Shown here piece by piece: positions 35,201 through 46,460 of a stretch of DNA of 64,000 nt. Positions within the stretch are counted from its first letter, which is position 1. Every line of letters begins with the position of its first letter. Made by a program: the position numbers and the translations under genes. The notes beneath the pieces were generated by a model. That model was not told where the DNA came from. It saw only the letters and a list, made by a program, of their open reading frames with translations, and did not search any database. Origin of the DNA: Pagrus major (taxonomy: Eukaryota > Chordata > Actinopteri > Spariformes > Sparidae); contig NC_133237.1 in the NCBI RefSeq assembly GCF_040436345.1, positions 21,829,749-21,893,748 of the forward strand, written 5' to 3'.

Positions 35201-37121
35201 GCTTTTTGGCTTATTGAGATTTTCCCATCTTCTATCTGCATTGTCAGAGGGTAATGAGGCCTTTGCATTTTTATCTGAGCTCAATCCAGATGTATGTAAG
35301 TGTTTGGAATATAAAAGGTATTTATTAGCAATTCAAATGAGTATATCGTGTTTCCTCCTGTTCAGAAACCATCCTGCAACTTCTGAAGGATAAAACTATA
35401 CTGCTCCTGAGTCCCTGCATGGCGTACAGTGGTAAGTCGAATACAGAATGCATTAATATAATAAGTATCTTAGCCTCCGGTGGAGGCTTGAAGCTACAGC
35501 ATGAACTCCTTGTTCTGCAGGCCTGGAGCTATCGTTCTACAGCGGAGTGTATGGGACGTGTATTGGAGCGACTGCAGAGTTTGGAGAAGCAGCCAAAGGC
35601 TTGATTGGGATCTCTGGGATTGTGGTAGGCATCGGAGAAATTGTGGGTGAGTTGAAGTTCCTCGATCGGAGTGTGTTTAGGTGATCTGAAGTCACTTGAG
35701 GTAACTGAATTTATAACTTTGTTCTTTCTCATCAGGCGGAGGCTTGTTTGGATTGATGTGTAAGAACAGTCGCTTCAGACGGACCTCTGTGGTGTTTCTG
35801 GGAATGGTTGTCCATTTCGTTGCCTTCTATCTGATCTTCCTCAACATCCCAAACGACGCCCCAGTCGTCTTTGATACCAACACCCTAAAGAATCCATATC
35901 TAACTCCGAGGTAACAATTCAACAATAAGTTGAAAATGAGTGAATACGTGGAAGGCTAGTCACGATTTTGCTTTAATGAGATCTCTGTTGTCTCTCTCAG
36001 TGTATCCATTGCCCTGCTGTGCAGCTTCTTGCTCGGACTCGGGGACAGTTGCTTCAACACTCAGCTCTACAGCATTTTAGGCCACGTTTATGCTGAACAA
36101 AGCACGCCCGCTTTCGCCATCTTCAAATTCATCCAGGTAATCCTGAGCTGCCAATTCTCAGACGTTGTTAGCGGGGCTGAGCAAAGCTGGGTTAAAATGT
36201 TGTCTCCTCGAGTATAAAATAAATTCACCTGAAGCCCCATTAAAATGGAAAAGAACAAGAGTCACATTCCCCGCTTAATCTCCGTTTTTTGTTTTGAGGC
36301 CAAATTGGTCTCTTAGAAGAAATAAAGCTTAGAAATTAGGGTATTTTCAAGTTTGACTGATATTAAATAGCATTTTCTTTGTCTGCTACAGCTCACAGAT
36401 CTGCTCTGTGAGTCTCGAGTCCTGTGTAGAAAATATCAACAACAAAAAAGGAGAAATTTATATTTTATAGTTTTTGATTTCATAGCAGATTTGATCAGCT
36501 GTAGCTAGTTAGGGTAAGCCAACACTAAAACCATTGACCGTATAAAATATGGACGGAGCTTCCGGGTCGGAAAAGTGAAGCCAGTGTGAAGGTGAAGGTG
36601 CCTGAAACCTGCACTCTTTTTAGTGGCCAGCAGAGGGTGACTCTACTGGTTGCATAAATAAGTCTGATTGTATGTAAGCTTATGAGAAAATGAGCCTGCT
36701 GTACTTCTCACTTGAATTATTACTTCAGTGAACAATATGTGATGTCACAATCATGGATCTAATAAGCCCCATTCATCCATATGAAAGCTGCTCAGTGGCG
36801 CATGAAGCCAAAACAGGGCGTTGGACTGTCAATGTTTGGGGGAGGGCTTTACTGAATGGTCATGACAGTAAATGCACCGTTGAGATACGTTAGTCATACG
36901 AAGTTGGGTTAGCTGTTTTGTAGGATAATTTTATCACAGCAAAGTAAAACCTTTTTTTCCTTCGTCAGTCTATTTTTGCAGCGGTGGCGTTCTTCTACAG
37001 CGGTTACCTCCTGTTGATGTGGCAGCTCCTGCTGATGGTCCTCCTGGGCTTCACTGGAACACTCTGCTTCTTCGTGGTGGAGCGGATGCAGAACTTCTCT
37101 GCAGATCTGCAGGAATATTAG
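26240..37121 (+). CDS. mfsd11: MFSD11-type UNC93-like protein, multi-pass membrane protein
   Basis: Major-facilitator-like membrane protein of the UNC93 family; its substrate is unknown. Coding exons: 26240-26329, 27203-27258, 27344-27451, 27537-27616, 29647-29743, 31586-31644, 31827-31971, 33041-33090, 35366-35431, 35521-35646, 35736-35910, 36001-36136, 36969-37121. They total 1,341 nt, 446 aa, all phases consistent (human MFSD11 449 aa). Hydrophobic segments fit about 12 membrane spans. Recognisable blocks are FTAFTTCGNIE, GSGYNSLGIIYGVFS, LWTAQG, FYSGVYGTCIGA, LLGLGDSCFNTQLYSILG and PAFAIFKFIQSIFAAVAFFY. The loop near 185-215 is acidic and divergent. It differs from mammalian MFSD11 at many positions, so an MFSD11-like paralogue is possible. 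The ATG at 26,240 is in good context (GCCATGG), but an in-frame ATG lies upstream at 26,144. Confidence 0.93.
26437..27012. repeat. Three-copy tandem repeat of about 200 bp in intron 1 of the MFSD11-like gene
   Basis: Units at about 26,437-26,642, 26,644-26,838 and 26,840-27,012. All contain TCATTAAAAATTC, CAGCCGAATT.TTATGGA, CATTTCATGTCCACTTTT (or near) and GGCGCACATTTTGT. Copies 1 and 2 are nearly identical; the third is more diverged and shorter. Confidence 0.9.
28040..28255. repeat. Interspersed teleost repeat ('GGCAACTGGACTTTGTGT' type)
   Basis: Contains GTTCTCAGTCATCCAGG, GCAACTGGACTTTGTG, TGAGGAGGCCTCTTGGATGA and GAGGTGAAACTGAAACACGT. I recognise this order from a high-copy repeat in many fish genomes. 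It is in intron 4 of the MFSD11-like gene. Confidence 0.5.
28357..28745. mobile_element. Fold-back MITE with TTAA flanks (piggyBac-like)
   Basis: Left end AGGGTAGCTCCACCAATTTTA and right end AAAATTGGCAGAGTTGCCCT are inverted repeats. Complementarity continues inward with insertions: TGTGTTTACAGG / CCTGTAAACACA, AAGCCTTTTGT / ACAAAAGGCTT, CTCCAGAGGAAG / CTTCCTCTGGAG, GTGGGTAATGTAGGCACC / GGTGCCTACATTACCCAC. Both outer borders are TTAA, the target duplication typical of piggyBac-type elements. It has no coding capacity and lies in intron 4 of the MFSD11-like gene. Confidence 0.85.
28845..29190 (+). mobile_element. Non-autonomous AT-rich element with ATTAATCGATT-like ends (copy 4)
   Basis: Internal GACGTCTTCAAATGTCTTGT matches copies 1 and 3; the right end CAACTAATTGATTAATCAAC precedes TTTCAGTTGTAG. 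It is in intron 4 of the MFSD11-like gene. Confidence 0.6.
33610..33760. mobile_element. DNA-transposon-derived fragment ('CCAAAAAAGTTGGAAC' type)
   Basis: CTCCAAAAAAGTTGGAACTG followed by GTGTAAAATATAAATAAAAC resembles the end of an abundant teleost element that normally reads CCAAAAAAGTTGGGACG with GTAAATAAAAACAGAATGCA. It is in intron 8 of the MFSD11-like gene. Confidence 0.5.
33945..34245. mobile_element. hAT-like non-autonomous element with GCCCAAAC/GGGCAGCCC ends
   Basis: Left CAGCGCTGCCCAAACTTTTG and right GGGCAGCCCTGG are imperfect inverted ends (CAGSGCTGCCCA). Near the right end, GGCGAGCCAAAT and GGCGGGCCTC are the usual 'gggcc' motifs of such elements. The interior TCTAAATTGATTTCTCTGCT followed by GTGTTTATGA resembles the anchor module of the array at 14.4-17.2 kb. 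It is in intron 8 of the MFSD11-like gene. Confidence 0.55.
36515..36845. mobile_element. High-copy teleost non-autonomous repeat ('GGACGGAGCTTCCGGGTC' type)
   Basis: ATGGACGGAGCTTCCGGGTC, AAGTGAAGCCAGTG, CAGCAGAGGGTGACTCTACT, GAGAAAATGAGCCTGCTGTA and AGCCCCATTCATCC occur in the order I recognise from a repeat found across percomorph genomes. It is in intron 12 of the MFSD11-like gene. Confidence 0.6.
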
Positions 37122-37721
37122 AAGGAAAACATTTCTGTATCTGCTTTGATTGTTTTTGTTAGGCAGAGACCTGGTGGGAGGAAGTAAGGCCGTCAGAAAA
37201 ACAACCCTGCATCTTTCATTTCACAAGGGTTTATTTTAAAATCAGTTTTTAGTATAATGCGCTGCCGGTCATAGGAAATGTGGATAACACTCACATACAG
37301 AACAACTGAAACCGAGCTGCCTTAATACAACTTATTATTACATAGTTCTCAATCAGCCTAGATTGTTCTTCGCACACAGAACACTAGACGTTATCATCGG
37401 CAATCATTAACATTATGCTCCTACTGCACTTTTGCACTGTTGGTCTTACTGTAGGATTTTAAAAATAGCCACTCACCTTCTCTCTTTCTTATCTGCATCG
37501 CTTCCAGCTCAGGTTCGTTATTAAAGACAACTGTTGAAAATATTTGCTGTATCTAAAAACTTGTCAGAATAATTGTTCTATATATCTAGATGAGAGAAAA
37601 TAATGCAATACTGTTCCTGTCATGTTTAACTAATTAATGCCTGACAATCATTGTTCTTAACCTTTTTTTGTACATTTTGCATGATGTCGGTGTTTTTCCA
37701 CATTACTGTGGATCTTTGATG

Positions 37722-37727
37722 AATAAA
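37722..37727 (+). promoter_or_regulatory. Poly(A) signal of the MFSD11-like gene
   Basis: AATAAA, 600 nt after the TAG stop at 37,121, followed by T-rich DNA. No other complete AATAAA precedes it in the presumed 3' UTR. Confidence 0.6.
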
Positions 37728-37759
37728 TTTCTTCGCATTTTGCATTTTCTGTGATTTCA

Positions 37760-38450
37760 TGGAAACTGGAGCTCAAAAGTGTCGACAGTTCAGATGGTGT
37801 CGATGTATAACAGTCAAAGCCGCCGAGAACAACAGACATAAAACGTTTGATCTATAAATAATGTTGATTATGATATTATGACCTGTAAATCAGACAAAGG
37901 GCCGTGTTTTAAGAAGCAGGGGGAACATGGGGAACAGCTTTTACATCAGTCTGTGTTTCAGAGTTACTTACCTTAAGGTAGCCTGTGTACCTCGTCACTT
38001 TATTGGAGCACAAAACAAGATAAATCTCCTGGATTTAATCCTGATTTGCCAGATTTATTTGAAAATCCATGAGGCCATTAATCAAAAGAAGGTCGAGGTG
38101 GAAGAGAAAGGGTTATAGGCCCAGAGGTCCCACATTACTTCACTGGTAATTGAGTATTGATTACGTTATAATGAGAGTAAGCAGTTTTGTGTGATCTTAA
38201 GTCAATTGTGCCACTTACTTGACAACAACAAAGCACTGACGGGCTAAGTGAAGTATACAGCATTTACTCACTGAATTAAATTCTGGCAGGGTTCATATTA
38301 TTGGTCCAGAGAGATATTCTTTTAAGGAAAGTAAGTGGAGCTGGATAAGTCTATTACCTGAACACTGATATGTGTTTATGTGGTTATTCCTCAATTGAAA
38401 ATCCTTACGTGTAATAAATAAATAGAATCTGTACCGGCGAGTGTTCTGGT
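37760..38450. other. Intergenic DNA between convergent genes, nothing recognised
   Basis: AT-rich, short open frames only, no repeat I can name. Confidence 0.5.
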
Positions 38451-38454
38451 TAGA

Positions 38455-38815
38455 GCCATAGGTTTCTTGGGAATTTCTCACATGGAACAGCATTCATTTC
38501 CCAGAACAAGAATAGGCCAACGGGTTTCAAAAAGAGGTTTTTGGGCCATTTTGAGGCGATTATCAAACCAGCAAGTTCTCAGCTGTGTGAACAGAATTGC
38601 ACAAGTGTTTTCTGATGGTCAATTAGCCTTTTAACATGATAAACTTGGATTAGCTCACACAATGTACCACTGGACCACAGGAGCCGCTGAAAGTTGTCTT
38701 CTGTATGCATTTGAAGATATTCCAAAAATAATCATTTACCACAGTAATAATGTCTACACTGGATTTCTGATTAAAAACATATTTTCTTCCAAACTTTTGA
38801 CTGGTAGTGTATCTG
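38455..38815 (+). mobile_element. Tc1/mariner-derived non-autonomous element, 3' part
   Basis: Contains CAGAACAAGAATAGGCCAAC, GGGCCATTTTGAGGCGATTA, GATGGTCAATTAGCCTTTTA, ATGATAAACTTGGATTAGCT and TCCAAACTTTTGACTGGTAG. These match, in order, a Tc1-type element widespread in teleosts, as I remember it. The last motif is the terminal inverted repeat side. No transposase frame survives. Confidence 0.7.
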
Positions 38816-38980
38816 TTTTTCCCCACACTGGCCTTGGATCGGTATTGAAGCCCATCTCTGCCAGTTCAAGAAAAAAAGTTTTTTCAAACAAAATGTTTTT
38901 AAAAAGCCTTGATTAAAAAATATTCCCATAGAAATTATGAGGGGGAAGAAGTATTTAATGGGAGATAAAATGCCAACCAC

Positions 38981-39064
38981 TCTTTATCTCGATTTTGACT
39001 TTCTATCTCATAACTTTAACTTTTTATCTGACAATTTCGACTTTTTATCTCATAATTAAGACTT
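38981..39064. repeat. 'GACTTTTTATCTCATAA' minisatellite
   Basis: Four imperfect units of about 21 bp, consensus TTTCGACTTTTTATCTCATAA. Confidence 0.75.
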
Positions 39065-39069
39065 ACCAT

Positions 39070-40415
39070 GGGAATATTATATTTTTAACAATTGTAGTTT
39101 TCAGGTTTATATTGACCACTACACAAAGTTTGGGTATCGAAATCGAAAAAGTGGTATCTGTACAAAAAAGTATTTGTGATTCAAAAATGAGTATGCTAAA
39201 TAGTATGTGATTGTACCGAGTAATATATACAAAATAATTACAAACCCCACTACAGTAATGAATCTAGTACAGTTGCACATCTGTGAGCTAATAATTATTG
39301 AATATGCATTTATGAGCATGTATTTTCCCTGTAACGAGACAGACACAAATATTTAACAGTATTTTCCTTCCAGCAAGTTGGTTGAGGCACGTTTAAGACT
39401 AATTTCTTCATTCATACTCAAAATTTTCACTCATCTAATCAAAATCAGGTAAGACATCAAATTTAATTCAATTTTCCTGAGCTGTTGTGTTTACTAAATG
39501 TTCCCACAGAACTCTTCACATTCTGCTTCATGCAGCCTTGATTTCCCACAACACCACTTTAGCTGACGGCGGATCTGGTTGGAAAGCAGATCAAATGTGA
39601 ACTTCAGTGCTGATCTGCTTCGGTTTGTCACATCCTCACATGCTTCACGGTTCTAATTAGAGGGCCTGATGGAAACGGACCTACGGGATACATGACTGGG
39701 GCTCCTCAGAGGTCTGATATCCGAAATGAGGCGCTGCTGTCTTTGTAGTCAGGTGTTGTGTTTTTGGTGCTCGACAGGAGTTGTACTGTCAGGCTACTTA
39801 ACCAGTGAGACAGTTTTAATTTGAAAGTCTGTCTGTCTGTGCCCAGGGGATTAATTCATTTCATTTATTAATTTCCATCTGTGTCCTGCTTGATTGCTTC
39901 AGACTGTCAGTTTAACCAGAGACCCGTGTTTATTACCACATTTCTGTACCTGTAGCTCGCTCGGTTATTAAATTTGAAGACTTGCCTCATTTCCATGAAT
40001 TATGGAAATCACACATCTGAGGATATATTTGTAGGAATAAGGTTGAGAACACAATTAAATAAGCCAATTTGACAAGAGAAACATATCCTATCAAATTAGA
40101 TGACTAACAACCCTCTCTGTAAATTAGATGCGGGATGAAATGAGCACAAACAGTTTGAACTGTTCATTTGTTTGTTCTTGTTTTTTTTTTCTCTGCTGGT
40201 AGCTTTTCACACAATAGATGCTGTTGCAATCATCAGCAGCACAATTAAACTAATCATTCAGCAATGTGTGTTCATTGTTCATGGATCAAAAGGTTTGTGT
40301 GATCAGTAGTTGTCCTAAGATTTGTGAGAATTAGCCTCGCATTACTTAAAAACTCTAGATTGATTTCCCTTCACAGCAGAAGTAAACAAGCCAAACTCAA
40401 ATGTAATGCTAAAAT
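39070..40415. other. Intergenic DNA downstream of kdm8, nothing recognised
   Basis: About 1.3 kb of AT-rich sequence without an open frame of note, a splice-flanked exon or a clear repeat. Confidence 0.5.
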
Positions 40416-40420
40416 ATATA

Positions 40421-40431
40421 TTTATTTTATT
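40421..40431 (-). promoter_or_regulatory. Two overlapping poly(A) signals of kdm8
   Basis: Minus-strand AATAAAATAAA places two AATAAA hexamers (40,426-40,431 and 40,421-40,426) only 13 nt after the stop codon. If used, the 3' UTR would be very short, a few tens of nucleotides. Confidence 0.55.
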
Positions 40432-40443
40432 ATGGATGTGCAG

Positions 40444-43400
40444 TCACGACCACCAGAAGCTGACAGAGAAGCTGAGCTCTAGGGATCGGACATAGTGCCA
40501 GTGTCGGACGGGGATGAACAGCACCTCTCCAGGCTGTAACACACATTCGAGATAGGGAGCCTTGGCAAACTCCGGGAAGCGCTCAGAATCTGGATTCTCC
40601 ACCTCCACCTGCACGGGAGGAGAAAATTGGAAATGCTGCATACATTTGCAGGCTCAACATGAACTATCTGTGGACTGTCAATCTCACCTGACTGGTATTG
40701 TGAAGGAGCTGGGATTGATGAGGGTACAGCTTGTCTGTGTCCTCTGGGGAATATAGGCGGATGTATTTGCTTCCCACCACCTAATGTGTATACAGAGGGA
40801 AAATCCCATGTGGTAAACAAACTGCGGTCACGTGACAGATTCTTGACACTTAACTGGATTCATAAAGCAGCATTGTTATTGTCACCTGAGCCAGGAAGTT
40901 CAGCTGAGGGTCTTGGTGAAGAGGAGACACTGTACCTCCGGGCCCAAACCACGCATTTACAGTTATATCGTCTTCATCTCCTTCGCCAAGGCAGCAATAA
41001 TCAGGGAGGCGGATGTCTTCCTTCAGCTCTGGTATCTATCAATCAAACAAAAATCACACCAAGAGGGCATTTAAGACTCATCCCGCTGACTAAATAGTGT
41101 CTTGTTTCTTATCAGAACATTTGCAGACGTTTCCCAGCAAGCAACATAAAATTATTTTTATCTCTTTATACTCATACATGCATGGCTCTAATGACGACAA
41201 TGTCGGTCTGTCAGTTTGCAGATAATCATGGTCTCCAGAGGATGAAGCCTACTGAGTTTTGTGACCCTGACTTTTGATTGAGTGCGACCTTAAGTTTGAC
41301 ATATTCGATTTTTAGTTTGATATCGCGACAACAATAGGATGGATTGTTATTAAACTTTATACAGACATTCATGTTCCTCTCAGGATAAACTGCAATGATT
41401 TCGATGACACCTATAGCTTTTCAATTAAAAATTAAAAATTTAATTTGTCTTCTACTCAAGTGTAAACTCACCAGGATGTCACCTTTTGTTTATTTGCTGT
41501 ATCTGCAATAATCATTTTCTTTCCTAGGGGTAAGAATTATGGTTTCTCCATTTAGGATACAGCTTCTGCTGTTGCACAATAATAATTCAAAAACAGTTCT
41601 CACTTTTCCCCAAATTTATAATCTGCATGAAACTGTGATCACTTTTTATGTAAGGTAACATGAAGCATTGCTGTCACCAAAACAATAATAGTTACACGAC
41701 CCAGATTCAGAAGGAAAGGAAAACATCGGATTAGTTTCTTTCAGGTAATGATATGACTTTGCAAAGTCAGTTCGTAGACACATATAAATAAACAACAGAC
41801 TATGACTTTTAGCTTGACAAGGTGCACTTTTTGTAAAGTTCAACCCAGATGATGTATTGACATGGAAGGTAAAATTAGGACTGAAGAGCCAATACTGTTC
41901 AGAGCAGAGTGGTGCGAGGAGGAAAGCTGTAAAAAGGGCAAACTGTATTCTTCACAGTGCTGAAAAATATCAGCTGATTAATTATTTAGCAACCTGACAA
42001 AATTAATGGTAACACTTTATATAAAGGTCCTTGTGATAAGCGTTAGTTAATAAATAATACAGCCTTTTTATAGGTCATTTTAAGATGCTTAGTAACATTA
42101 TTATGTGTTAAGACTATAAATATGTTTATTGTTAGATTATGACATTTAGATGAGAAACACTTTGCTTAAGAACGTTAATAAAAGCCTTATGAGTCTCACT
42201 GCCATACCTTTTATATCATTGTTAAACTTTTACCAAGCTTTTTTTTATTGCTTTATTAAGATGAATACATATTTTATTATGCATTTATCAACATGCTCTT
42301 ATTAACAGTTAGCTATGCTTTTGGCAGCCACCGGATCTAAAGTAAGAACAATGCTTTGTCAGGGTTAACAGGGCTTTTTTGATTATTTTTGGGCCTTTGC
42401 CTCGTCATGTCCAAGTAAATACAGTTCCATACCTGATCAAAAAGCTGGTGTTGGGCGAGGTAACCCGAAGCTTTTACCCCATCCTGGTCAATTAAAATCA
42501 AAATAACATGTTAGAAATCACAAGAAGGTGTTTCGTCTTTATTTGTTCATGTTGCAATGCACGAGACACGAGGATGCACTTACTTTGTTTAAAATGTACC
42601 GATCAATGAATTCATTGACCGTGAGCAGCGTTTGCGACCATTCCTCGTCTGTGTACCTTGATCCCACCTCAACAGGAACCGTTCGACAACCAGCGACAGA
42701 TCTTAGGTATTCTATGCTTTGCAGCGGGGGGAGAAAATGAATGAATTAAACATTACGCCGACACTGCGGCATAACTCATAAAGGGGGAAAAAAAAATAAA
42801 AATCACGTAATTCAGGATTCTAGCAGTGCACAAAAATATATCATGTGTATCACTTCTGGATGTCCTCCTCCACCATCAGAGCGGTGAGTCAGATGCCAGG
42901 AGCCGTATGTCAGATGTCAGAGTGAATAGTCAGCTGTCAGGAGTCAGCAGTGAGAGGGAGGACAGTGAAGGATATTCTTAAATGGAGAGGCAGTTACATC
43001 AGACTCTGGTGTCAGGCATTAGAGTCAGGAATCAGAGATGTTGTGACAACTAAACCAACCTTAACTCACCGTATATTACTCTCACTAACCCATTTAAGAT
43101 CAAAGATTTATATATACATGAACACACACAGACACATACATGTACACACACCTACTGTATATATGCCTGGTATTAAACTGAAGTAAATTGTGCGTTTCAT
43201 TCGACAGTTTTCTCTCCTCTCAGCTTGATAAGTGCTCTCAGCTGGCATCACAAGTGTAAATCAGTCTGATTACATGGCTGGACTTAACATAAGTAGGGCT
43301 GCAGTGTTTAACCATGATGGAGGACTGCTGCTATACCTGCTAATAATAATACATGAAGCCAGTGCTTAGTCACATAAAGCACATTTTCAGGTAGAAAATC

Positions 43401-44964
43401 ACCTCTGTGTATATGATTTTAACTAATCTGTAATTTTCCGGCAGACCTTTGTTTGACCGAATGAGTTGAACACACTAATAATGATAAATGGGTTCTTCAG
43501 AGGGAAATAAAGTGACACGGTGATGTCACCAGGACAAAGATATAAAAAAGGTACTGATGGATGAAGTCACATCAAGCGAACACACAAACCTCCAGGGGTG
43601 TTGGTTGAGGGCGGGCCAGTGGTCGATGATCCCTTCTAAAATCACTGGTTTGAGGGGGAGCAGGTAGTCTGTGTTGAAGCTCTCCAGTGAAGGACACTTT
43701 ATCCTGGGAACTGCCAGCTCTTCTTTGATCACAGGAGCATGTGGGCACTCGATCTTTATTCTCTGTTAATGATGCCAAAACAACAAGGCTCTGTCAAGTC
43801 CTGAAACCAGCCCTAAAACTGAGAGCTTTAAGGTGAAAACAGGAACAAAAGTGTCTGTAATCTTAGAGCTGAAATGATTAATAGATTGTAAGAGAAGGTT
43901 ATCAGCAACTATTTTGATTATATACTTTTTGATTATTATTATATGATAAAAATTCTATCTTCTCAAACATGAGGAGAAAAACAGCAATTTTAAACGTCAC
44001 CAGAGGCTTTTTCTGGAATTTAATTGACCAATTGGTGGATTAACTGAGAAAATAACTAAAACAGTTGCTGGTTGCAACCACTCGAGACTGCAATTAGACA
44101 TGGATAGTTATGGTGTTTGAATATACTCAAGGCCTTTTTTTAAGTGCAAGTTTTTTTAAAGGCAAAGAAGGATGAAAACTGTAATCCAGATAATTCCAGC
44201 TACATTCTCTAAACGCTCCATCTCAATTCTGATGGGATCGAAATAAAGTGTCATTTCAGTGTTTGTTGCACTTTATCTTCGGTGACGTCTGATGGTGGGA
44301 AACAAGATGAAGGGCAACAAAGGAATTACTTCTCAAAAGCCTTCTCATCAGTCACTCTTTGTCGCAAACTTTGAATCATCGAGAAACTAGGAAAGAACAC
44401 TGCTCCCCTAAAACTGAGGTGTGGAAATGTTTCGATTCAAAGATGCATCGTGATGCAGAAGAACTGCTAACAAACTCAGAATAAGGTTTAAATAAAGAGA
44501 TCACTGACCTTGACTTCAGCATGTTCACTTTCTTCTTCCCCTTTAGCAGATTTCCTGACTTCACTCTGCAGAATCCGAACAATAACCTGAAGTATATCAT
44601 CCATGATGGCTGCACCCATGAGTAAACCCATGTCACAAATCTTCACAGCCTGCAGGACCTCATCTTCTGACGGATCTTCACGACACAGCGCGGCCACTTT
44701 GAACAGGCAGCCGTAAGAATAAACACGTCTCCATTCTTTGTCCACGTGACGCCATGTCCCTGTGTTGAGTTTCTCCCACGAAAAATCCAAAATGATCTGA
44801 GCATTAAGCATCCGGCCGGTCCTCGTAGTGTCGCTGTACAGCTGCTGCCTGCACCGTTTCAGCATTTCCACCACACTTGACTCCACTTTGCCACTGAACT
44901 GCAGTGGAAACTGTTCCTCATTATGAGGCAGGACAGCAGAGATCTTTGACCACAGCGTGGCCAT
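40444..44964 (-). CDS. kdm8: KDM8 (JMJD5), JmjC 2-oxoglutarate/Fe(II) oxygenase
   Basis: Nuclear JmjC oxygenase, first described as an H3K36me2 demethylase and later shown to be an arginyl C3-hydroxylase; it acts in cell-cycle and circadian control. Coding exons on the minus strand: 44964-44509, 43762-43590, 42716-42584, 42483-42433, 41035-40886, 40780-40688, 40608-40444. They sum to 1,221 nt and give 406 aa (human 416), in phase throughout. The N-terminal half is helical and less conserved. The JmjC domain starts with the [14 protein letters not shown] block, followed by [20 protein letters not shown]. Iron ligands H311 and D313 (LHQDP) and H390 (HWHYV), and the 2-oxoglutarate lysine K326 ([10 protein letters not shown]), are all present and equally spaced with the human ones. 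It ends SFSVSFWWS as in the family. The ATG at 44,964 is the first in-frame start; its exon begins at 44,986 after a CAG acceptor, so exon 1 is non-coding. Confidence 0.96.
42000..42320. mobile_element. High-copy teleost repeat ('GGTAACACTTTATATAAAGG' type)
   Basis: Starts GGTAACACTTTATATAAAGG, then TTAGTTAATAAATAATACAG, AAGATGCTTAGTAACATTAT and TATTATGCATTTATCAACAT. I recognise this as a common fish repeat. It is in a kdm8 intron between exons 42433-42483 and 40886-41035. Confidence 0.55.
43862..44095 (+). mobile_element. Non-autonomous AT-rich element with ATTAATCGATT-like ends (copy 5, degraded)
   Basis: GAGCTGAAATGATTAATAG at the left and AACTAAAACAGTTGCTGGTTGCAAC at the right frame a body in which the GACGTCCTC block has decayed. 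It is in a kdm8 intron. Confidence 0.45.
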
Positions 44965-46028
44965 TGATGAGAAGTCTTTATTTATGCTGTGGGACAGACA
45001 GTGAAGGTGAGTTAGAGCAGCACTTGTTCAGACTGAATCCCTGATGATCTACTAATTTTAAACTACATTCACATTCGCAAAGTTCGGAGATTAATGACTT
45101 CAACAATTCCCTGTGATTTTCAGAGGCAAAGGTTGTCATTTAATCTTGTTCTCTGCTCAGTTGGTCATCAGTCCACTGATGTCAAAAAATGCCCAACATC
45201 ATTACACACATACTCAGGATACTGGCTTTTCCTGTCGCTGACAGCCTCTCTGCTGCAGTGCCAGTGAAACAGATGTAAGTGAACACCTCATTTCGAAATT
45301 GGCAACCCCAAAATGCAGGTGAGGACATCACAAGCCAGTGACGACACTCTGTCACATGGTTTCTGACACCGCCAACTCTGCCTCCATGTTGGGACACTCT
45401 GTGTAGCTGGATATGGTGCCAAAGTTTGAGGCAGCCAACTCTGAGCACCTGATTCATTTGAGTACAGAAGCACAGCCTTGTGAACCCTGAGGCAGACAGA
45501 ACAGAAATAAACTGAATGGTTGCACTTAATATACTACGTCCCTGAAGTCATCACCAGTGTCAGTTATGACCCTGCACTGCACTCAACTCAAATCCGTCCG
45601 ATATTCTGCACGGTCTCATCAGGTGGAACATTTGTGCAACCTTTGACTTTGTTTTAAACCAACAAAACAACAAAAACAAGCAGACAGTCCAGTTCTTTAG
45701 GATGTTTGGGGAATTACGGCCATTTTGTCAGATTTCATTATGGAAGTCATTAAGGAAAGATGTGCAGAGTGAACCGTCACTGAAAGTGTACCTCATCTGT
45801 TTTCAAATTCAGTACAGGAGGAAACATAGAGAATTGTGTTAAATATTTCACTGCACTATAATTCTTTATAATGGCTGCTGTTGTTGTTGAGCACTTTGTT
45901 GTTAAATGTCTGTCTTTGATTGCTATGTCGTTTCTGTTGCTGTGTGACAGTTGCCACAGACACAACAAGAATACTAAACAAAACTTACTTATAAATTGGA
46001 CTTTATAGCCTTTTTAGACACTTTATAC

Positions 46029-46460
46029 TGGGGGTCAGCAACCTGAGGTGTGCATGATAGCTTAACAAATGGCACACTAGCAAGAAACTGCGGGAGGAAA
46101 ATTGGAAATATGTATTGCTGATGAATAAGATGAATGATTGCAACTCAGATGTGGATGTTTTCATGGGGATGGCAGCATTTGTGTATAGTGCTAATTTTTT
46201 TTGTTACACTTAATTCTCTCTTTTCTAAATGTGCTGCCATTGCAACACTTTGTAAATGAGAGAAAGCCATTACAGGCAGTATGCTGAAATTGTGAAACTG
46301 TGCATATAGCTTGTAACCAGAGGGAGTAAAAAAAACAACTTTTGTGAAGAGTTTATTGCTGATGAACAAGACTGGTGGGAGGCTGGTCGGGTTAATGATT
46401 TCAACTTGATGTGGGTGTTTTCACAAGGATAGCAGCCTTTGTGTATAGTGCTCTCATATA
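46029..46460. mobile_element. Element with a hAT-like end and an internal direct duplication
   Basis: Begins GGGGGTCAGCAACCTG, the usual hAT-type 'CAGGGGTCAGCAACC' end. Segments 46,115-46,195 and 46,348-46,452 are near-duplicates (ATTGCTGATGAAYAAGA..., GTGTATAGTGCT). It is upstream of kdm8 exon 2, within its long first intron. Confidence 0.5.
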
